Positions 5,674-9,163 of a stretch of 9,163 nucleotides of DNA are shown here, one piece after another; the first letter of the stretch is position 1; each line of letters opens with the position of its first letter. Origin of the DNA: Lachnospiraceae bacterium (GTDB taxonomy: Bacteria > Bacillota > Clostridia > Lachnospirales > Lachnospiraceae); contig JAILNW010000122.1 in NCBI GenBank assembly GCA_024691145.1, forward strand, positions 1 through 9,163, written 5' to 3'. A program made the position numbers and the translations under genes. The notes under the pieces were generated by a model. It had not been told where the DNA came from. It saw only the letters and a program-made list of their open reading frames with translations, and did no database searches.

Positions 5674-6486
5674 ATGGTTAGATCTTTATGGACGGCTGCT
5701 ACAGGCATGGTAGCACAACAGACAAATGTTGATGTTATATCTAATAATCTTGCAAATATAAACACTGTAGGATATAAGAAAGAGTCAGCTGAATTTAAAT
5801 CGTTATTATACCAGAATTTACAGCAGAAAACTACTGATAATAATGGAGATCCGAAGCCGATTCCTGCTCAGGTAGGTCTTGGTGTAAGGAATTCCGCTGT
5901 AGTAAGCAGATTTACACAGGGTACTTTTCAAAATACAGAAAAGCAGTTAGATTATGCTATTGAAGGAGATGGATTCTTTCAGGTAAGTCTTCCTAATGGA
6001 ACTGTAGGATATACGAGAAATGGTGCTTTTGAGATAGGTCTGTTGGAAGAAGGATATACTATATCGACAGCAGAGGGATATCCTCTTATGGGAATAGATG
6101 GTAATCCTATAGTGATTAGTGATGATTACGTTTCCACAAGAATCAGTCTGGATTCTGATGGTGATGTGTGTTACACAGACATGGATGGTAATATAACGAG
6201 AATAGGACTTAAGGTTCAGATTGTACAGTTTAGTAATCCGTCAGGTCTTGGTAAAGCATCGGACAATATACTTCTTCAGACTCCTGCATCCGGAGATGCC
6301 ATGAGTGAGGAAGCTGGAGGACTAAAGAGAAGTGCCCTTAGACAGGGATATCTTGAATCGTCCAATGTTGAAGCAGTTGATGAGATGGTAAATCTTATCG
6401 TTGCACAAAGAGCATACGAGATGAACTCAAAGATTATTACAGCTTCTGATGAGATGATGCAGCAGGCTAATAACCTGAGAAGCTGA
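5674..6486 (+). CDS. flgG: Flagellar distal rod protein FlgG/FlhP type
   Basis: The paralogue of the preceding gene and probably the distal rod protein. The 270 residues carry the N-terminal motif VDVISNNLANINTVGYKK (19-36), YAIEGDGFFQVSLP (94-107), and the C-terminal GYLESSNVEAVDEMVNL followed by RAYEMNSKII and an amphipathic end helix. The length is close to FlgG (about 260). The ATG at 5674 is preceded by GAAAGGAGAT at 5657-5666. Only 25 bp separate it from flgF, so the two are surely co-transcribed. Family knowledge gives FlhP as the B. subtilis name for the gene in this position. Confidence 0.9.
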   Translation: MVRSLWTAATGMVAQQTNVDVISNNLANINTVGYKKESAEFKSLLYQNLQQKTTDNNGDPKPIPAQVGLGVRNSAVVSRFTQGTFQNTEKQLDYAIEGDGFFQVSLPNGTVGYTRNGAFEIGLLEEGYTISTAEGYPLMGIDGNPIVISDDYVSTRISLDSDGDVCYTDMDGNITRIGLKVQIVQFSNPSGLGKASDNILLQTPASGDAMSEEAGGLKRSALRQGYLESSNVEAVDEMVNLIVAQRAYEMNSKIITASDEMMQQANNLRS

Positions 6487-6507
6487 TAATAGACAGGAGG
6501 CATTAGT

Positions 6508-6849
6508 ATGGATGTTGGATTTAACAGTAATTTGAATCTTTATGAAATTGAAAATACTTCCTCTAAGACAGAGACAGAGAAGTTAGGCAAGAAGTTATCT
6601 GATATTGATTTGGATAATGTGACAGATGAGGAATTATTAGAAACCTGTAAACAATTTGAGAGTTATCTTGTTGAGCAGGTTATAAAAGGGATGGAGAAAA
6701 CCATTATGAAAGATGAAGATGATGAAAGTTCATCTTCATACGCAAAGTGCTTTGAAGATGTTAAGATACAGGATTATGCTTCAAAGATTACTGAGCAGAC
6801 AGATTTGGGAATAGCAAAAATGCTATATGAATCTATGAAAAAAAATTAA
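6508..6849 (+). CDS. flgJ: FlgJ-type rod-binding protein without muramidase domain
   Basis: This 113-residue protein matches the N-terminal rod-binding domain of FlgJ, which caps the growing rod. The recognisable core is LLETCKQFESYLVEQVIKGM (about 43-62) and, near the end, DYASKITEQTDLGIAKMLYESM (89-110). The glucosaminidase domain of enterobacterial FlgJ is absent, as is usual for stand-alone rod-binding proteins of Firmicutes. The first 40 residues are acidic and serine-rich without a signal peptide, as expected of a substrate of flagellar export. AGGAGG at 6495-6500 lies 7 nt before the ATG. It follows flgG by 21 bp, and position plus domain make the role fairly secure. Confidence 0.82.
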   Translation: MDVGFNSNLNLYEIENTSSKTETEKLGKKLSDIDLDNVTDEELLETCKQFESYLVEQVIKGMEKTIMKDEDDESSSSYAKCFEDVKIQDYASKITEQTDLGIAKMLYESMKKN

Positions 6850-6874
6850 TAATTGAAAGGGATGTATATTGATT

Positions 6875-7789
6875 ATGAGCACATTAGTAATTATGGCAGC
6901 AGGTATGGGAAGCAGATTTGGAGGTATAAAGCAGTTAGCAGCTTTAGGACCAGATGGGGAAATTATTATCGACTATTCAATTCATGATGCAATTGAAGCA
7001 GGATTCGATAAAGTTGTTTTCATTATCAGAAAAGATATTGAGAAAGATTTTAAAGAGGTTATTGGAAACAGAATCTCTGAGAAAGTTAAAGTTGAGTACG
7101 TTTTCCAGAGTCTTGATGCACTTCCAGATGGCTTTACTTGTCCAGAGGGAAGACAGAAACCATGGGGAACTGGCCAGGCTATATTAGCATGTAAAGGTAT
7201 TGTTAATGAGCCATTTGTTGTTATTAACGCAGATGATTATTATGGTAAAGAGGGATTTGTTAAGATTCATGAATTCCTTAAGAAAGCAGAAGAAGATAAG
7301 ACTACATACAAATATTGTATGGCTGGATTTATGTTAGGAAATACATTAAGTGAGAATGGAACAGTTACAAGAGGTGTATGCTCAAAGGATGAGAATAATC
7401 TTTTAACTGACGTCAGAGAAACATTCGAACTTGTTAAGAAAGATGATGAGAATGCAAGTGGTGTTACAGGTGATAAAGAAGAGAAGTTATTCCCACTTAC
7501 AACTCCTGTATCTATGAATATGTGGGGATTCACTCCTGAATTCATCGATGAGTTAGAGGGAAGATTTGTAGACTTCTTATCAAAGGTTGAGCCTGGTAAC
7601 TTAAAGGCAGAGTACCTTCTTCCAGAGATTGTTGGCGATCTTTTAGCAGAAGGAAAAGCAACAGTTGAGGTTCTTGAGACTATGGATAAATGGTTTGGTA
7701 TAACTTACAAAGAGGATACTCCATATGTTAAAGAATTCTTTAAAAAGCTTGCAGATGAGAAGGTTTATCCATCTCCATTGTGGCAGTAA
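6875..7789 (+). CDS. Sugar-phosphate nucleotidyltransferase family protein, substrate unknown
   Basis: A single-domain NTP-transferase of about 304 residues. It shows the glycine-rich nucleotide loop AAGMGSRFGGIKQ (residues 8-20), WGTGQA (97-102), and NADDYYG (118-124), whose aspartates fit the metal/catalytic site of the family. No C-terminal hexapeptide helix is visible, unlike GlgC. The substrate cannot be told from the sequence. I prefer ATG 6875, giving MSTLVIMAAG as in related proteins; TTG at 6869 would add two residues and sits 6 nt after GGGA (6859-6862), so the start is not certain. It lies only 25 bp after the rod-binding gene and before a strong terminator, so it is probably the last gene of the flagellar operon. 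No flagellar role is known to me. Confidence 0.85.
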   Translation: MSTLVIMAAGMGSRFGGIKQLAALGPDGEIIIDYSIHDAIEAGFDKVVFIIRKDIEKDFKEVIGNRISEKVKVEYVFQSLDALPDGFTCPEGRQKPWGTGQAILACKGIVNEPFVVINADDYYGKEGFVKIHEFLKKAEEDKTTYKYCMAGFMLGNTLSENGTVTRGVCSKDENNLLTDVRETFELVKKDDENASGVTGDKEEKLFPLTTPVSMNMWGFTPEFIDELEGRFVDFLSKVEPGNLKAEYLLPEIVGDLLAEGKATVEVLETMDKWFGITYKEDTPYVKEFFKKLADEKVYPSPLWQ

Positions 7790-7808
7790 TTAATATTTGA
7801 TATTTGTG

Positions 7809-7843
7809 GCCATACCCTGACATAAACGGGGTATGGCTTTTTT
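7809..7843 (+). terminator. Strong intrinsic terminator after the nucleotidyltransferase gene
   Basis: GCCATACCC (7809-7817) pairs perfectly with GGGTATGGC (7829-7837) around an 11-nt loop and is followed by six Ts (7838-7843). It closes the mreB-flagellar operon. The comFC ribosome binding site begins at the next base. Confidence 0.9.
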
Positions 7844-7855
7844 AGGGGGAAAATT

Positions 7856-8563
7856 GTGATAAGTAGTTTGATATATCCTAGAAGATGTCCGGTTTGCACT
7901 GATATAGTATATCCAAAGGATAAATATTGTTGTGACAGATGTAAAAATGTTTTTAAGAAGATTGAGGGTCCAAGATGCTTAAAGTGCAGCAGACCGGTTG
8001 AAAATGAGGTTATAGAATATTGCTATGACTGTCAGAGACTTGAGTTTTCATATGAAAGAGGTTTTAGTATCTGGTTATATGATGATAAGCTAAAAAAATC
8101 CATTATTGATTTTAAATATAAAGGAAAAAAAGAATATGCAGATTATTATGCTGAGGAAATGTTTGAAACTTTGGGAAAAAGAATAAAATCATTAAATGCA
8201 GATTGTATGATTCCTGTCCCAATTCATAAGAAAAAATATAATATAAGAGGTTTTAATCAGGCTCAGGTAATTGCAAAAAAACTTGGAAATTATCTTGATA
8301 TACCTGTAATAGATTATGCTCTTATAAGAGTTATTAATACAACACCCCAGAAAGAACTGGATAACAAAGAAAGAAGAAAAAACCTTATGAAAGCGTTTGA
8401 TATTAAAGATAAGCAAATCTTTAAAAGAGATAATATTAATAATGTGTTGTTAATTGACGATATATATACAACAGGGAGTACAATTGAAGCCTGTACCAGA
8501 AAACTCAAACAGGCAGGTGTATCAAAGGTGTATTTTGCTGCTCTTTGTATTGGGATTGGGTAA
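7856..8563 (+). CDS. comFC: ComF family protein (ComFC-like phosphoribosyltransferase fold)
   Basis: ComFC is required for late steps of natural transformation in competent bacteria, acting in the cytosol with the ComFA helicase; relatives also occur in bacteria not known to be competent. The 235 residues begin with a double zinc ribbon, C11/C14/C26/C29 and C41/C44/C56/C59, and end with a phosphoribosyltransferase domain carrying the PRPP-binding loop VLLIDDIYTTGST (197-209). PVPIHKKKYNIRGFNQ near the middle is another family hallmark. The start is GTG at 7856, 6 nt after the GGGGG of AGGGGGA (7844-7850). The gene begins just 12 bp beyond a terminator T-tract, leaving no room for an ordinary promoter. 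It is followed by a YvyF-like gene, as in B. subtilis, while comFA and comFB are absent here. Confidence 0.9.
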   Translation: MISSLIYPRRCPVCTDIVYPKDKYCCDRCKNVFKKIEGPRCLKCSRPVENEVIEYCYDCQRLEFSYERGFSIWLYDDKLKKSIIDFKYKGKKEYADYYAEEMFETLGKRIKSLNADCMIPVPIHKKKYNIRGFNQAQVIAKKLGNYLDIPVIDYALIRVINTTPQKELDNKERRKNLMKAFDIKDKQIFKRDNINNVLLIDDIYTTGSTIEACTRKLKQAGVSKVYFAALCIGIG

Positions 8564-8598
8564 ATTACATACCAGATTTGAAATAACGAGGTGATTAT

Positions 8599-9021
8599 AT
8601 GAGCAATGATGATTTTTTGATTTGTGAAAGCTGTGGCAGAATGTATAAAGGAATAAGTTTCAGAAGCAGAGGATTTTGTTTTGAATGCCGACAGAAAGAA
8701 GAAGAAAAATTTCAAATGGTTAAAGAATATCTTAGAGAACATAGTAATACAACCTTGCAGGATATGTCTAAGGAAACGGGAGTCCCAATAAAGATATTGT
8801 GTAAATGGATTGAAGAAAAAAGACTTGTAATGGCTGAAGGCTCTGGAAGTGCAACATGCGAAAAATGTGGAAAGAATATAGTTGCTGGAAGATATTGCGT
8901 TGAATGTAAGCAGAAACTTTTTGATAAGATAAATAATGAAATCAAAAAGGATAATCCAAATCCATTTGAAGAAAAAGAAAACAAATTTGAAGGAAAAGGA
9001 AACAGAATGAGATTTAATTAG
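8599..9021 (+). CDS. yvyF: YvyF-like flagellar operon protein (two zinc ribbons around a helix-turn-helix)
   Basis: The product matches the family found next to flgM in many Firmicutes (B. subtilis YvyF, flagellar operon protein TIGR03826). Of its 140 residues, the N-terminus has a zinc-ribbon pattern C9/C12/C27/C30. The middle (about 52-76, TLQDMSKETGVPIKILCKWI) looks like a helix-turn-helix or MerR-type fold. A second ribbon follows with C87/C90/C100/C103, then a charged lysine/glutamate-rich tail. The architecture suggests a nucleic-acid or protein binding regulator, but its function is not established to my knowledge. The ATG at 8599 follows GAGGTGAT (8588-8595) and lies 35 bp after comFC, so the two form an operon. 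In B. subtilis flgM comes next; here a terminator does. Confidence 0.82.
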   Translation: MSNDDFLICESCGRMYKGISFRSRGFCFECRQKEEEKFQMVKEYLREHSNTTLQDMSKETGVPIKILCKWIEEKRLVMAEGSGSATCEKCGKNIVAGRYCVECKQKLFDKINNEIKKDNPNPFEEKENKFEGKGNRMRFN

Positions 9022-9026
9022 TAAAA

Positions 9027-9083
9027 GGGGCTGTGAAAAAATAGGAAAATAAATTTTCCTAGGACTTCACAGTCCTTCTTTTT
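9027..9083 (+). terminator. Compound terminator of comFC-yvyF
   Basis: An outer stem CTGTGAA (9031-9037) / TTCACAG (9066-9072), extended by G-C and G-T pairs at its foot, encloses a perfect inner hairpin TAGGAAAA (9042-9049) / TTTTCCTA (9054-9061) with loop TAAA. TTCTTTTT follows at 9076-9083. It ends the operon 10 bp after yvyF. Confidence 0.85.
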
Positions 9084-9105
9084 GTATTATCACATCTGCA
9101 AACAG

Positions 9106-9133
9106 AAAAAAAGGGTATAATGCCCCTTACCCC
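9106..9133 (-). terminator. Probable terminator for a convergent gene beyond the window
   Basis: Read on the minus strand, GGGTA and TACCC (9128-9132 and 9113-9117 on the + strand) form a 5-bp stem directly followed by seven Ts (A7 at 9106-9112). The stem is short and has alternative pairings, so this is moderate evidence for a minus-strand gene ending to the right of 9163. The last 30 bases are AT-rich and hold nothing else I can name. Confidence 0.45.
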
Positions 9134-9163
9134 ATAAAAAGCATATTTTATTTTACTATATTG

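Overview
The window looks like chromosomal DNA from a motile, low-GC, glycogen-storing Firmicute, most likely a member of the Lachnospiraceae (inference). The evidence is the AT-rich code, strong AGGAGG-type ribosome binding sites, a GlgC/GlgD pair, SpoVG, an MreB/Mbl gene joined to flagellar rod genes, and a ComFC-YvyF pair. All ten genes read on the + strand, and none is truncated by the window edges.

Layout. (1) 1-212: an AT-rich leader with a sigma-A-type promoter for glgC. (2) 213-2602: glgC and glgD, overlapping by 4 bp. Together they encode the two subunits of ADP-glucose pyrophosphorylase, which commits glucose-1-phosphate to glycogen; GlgD appears to have lost catalytic residues. (3) 2756-3058: spoVG, closed by a clear intrinsic terminator at 3101-3140. 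(4) 3146-3503: an intricate non-coding repeat island. It has an 18-bp inverted repeat present once on the left and twice on the right, a long AT-rich hairpin, and two tandem units of about 127 bp. Each unit can fold into a stem leading to a three-way junction with two GCGAAGC-capped arms. The stems differ between the two units by compensatory base changes, so pairing has been preserved. A third, internally collapsed unit follows. (5) 3504-3530: a sigma-D (FliA)-like promoter touching the end of the island, followed by a long AT-rich leader. (6) 3806-7789: mreB/mbl, flgF (flhO), flgG (flhP), a FlgJ-type rod-binding protein and an orphan sugar-phosphate nucleotidyltransferase, closely spaced and ending at a strong terminator. 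(7) 7856-9021: comFC and a YvyF-like zinc-ribbon protein, ending in a compound terminator. A probable minus-strand terminator follows, suggesting a convergent neighbour beyond the window.

How it works together. The mreB-flgF-flgG-rod-binding block matches the mbl-flhO-flhP order of Bacillus subtilis, and the sigma-D-like promoter fits flagellar control. The comFC-yvyF pair is the core of the B. subtilis comF-flgM operon, here without flgM directly after it. The least explained and most interesting part is the structured repeat island at 3146-3503.
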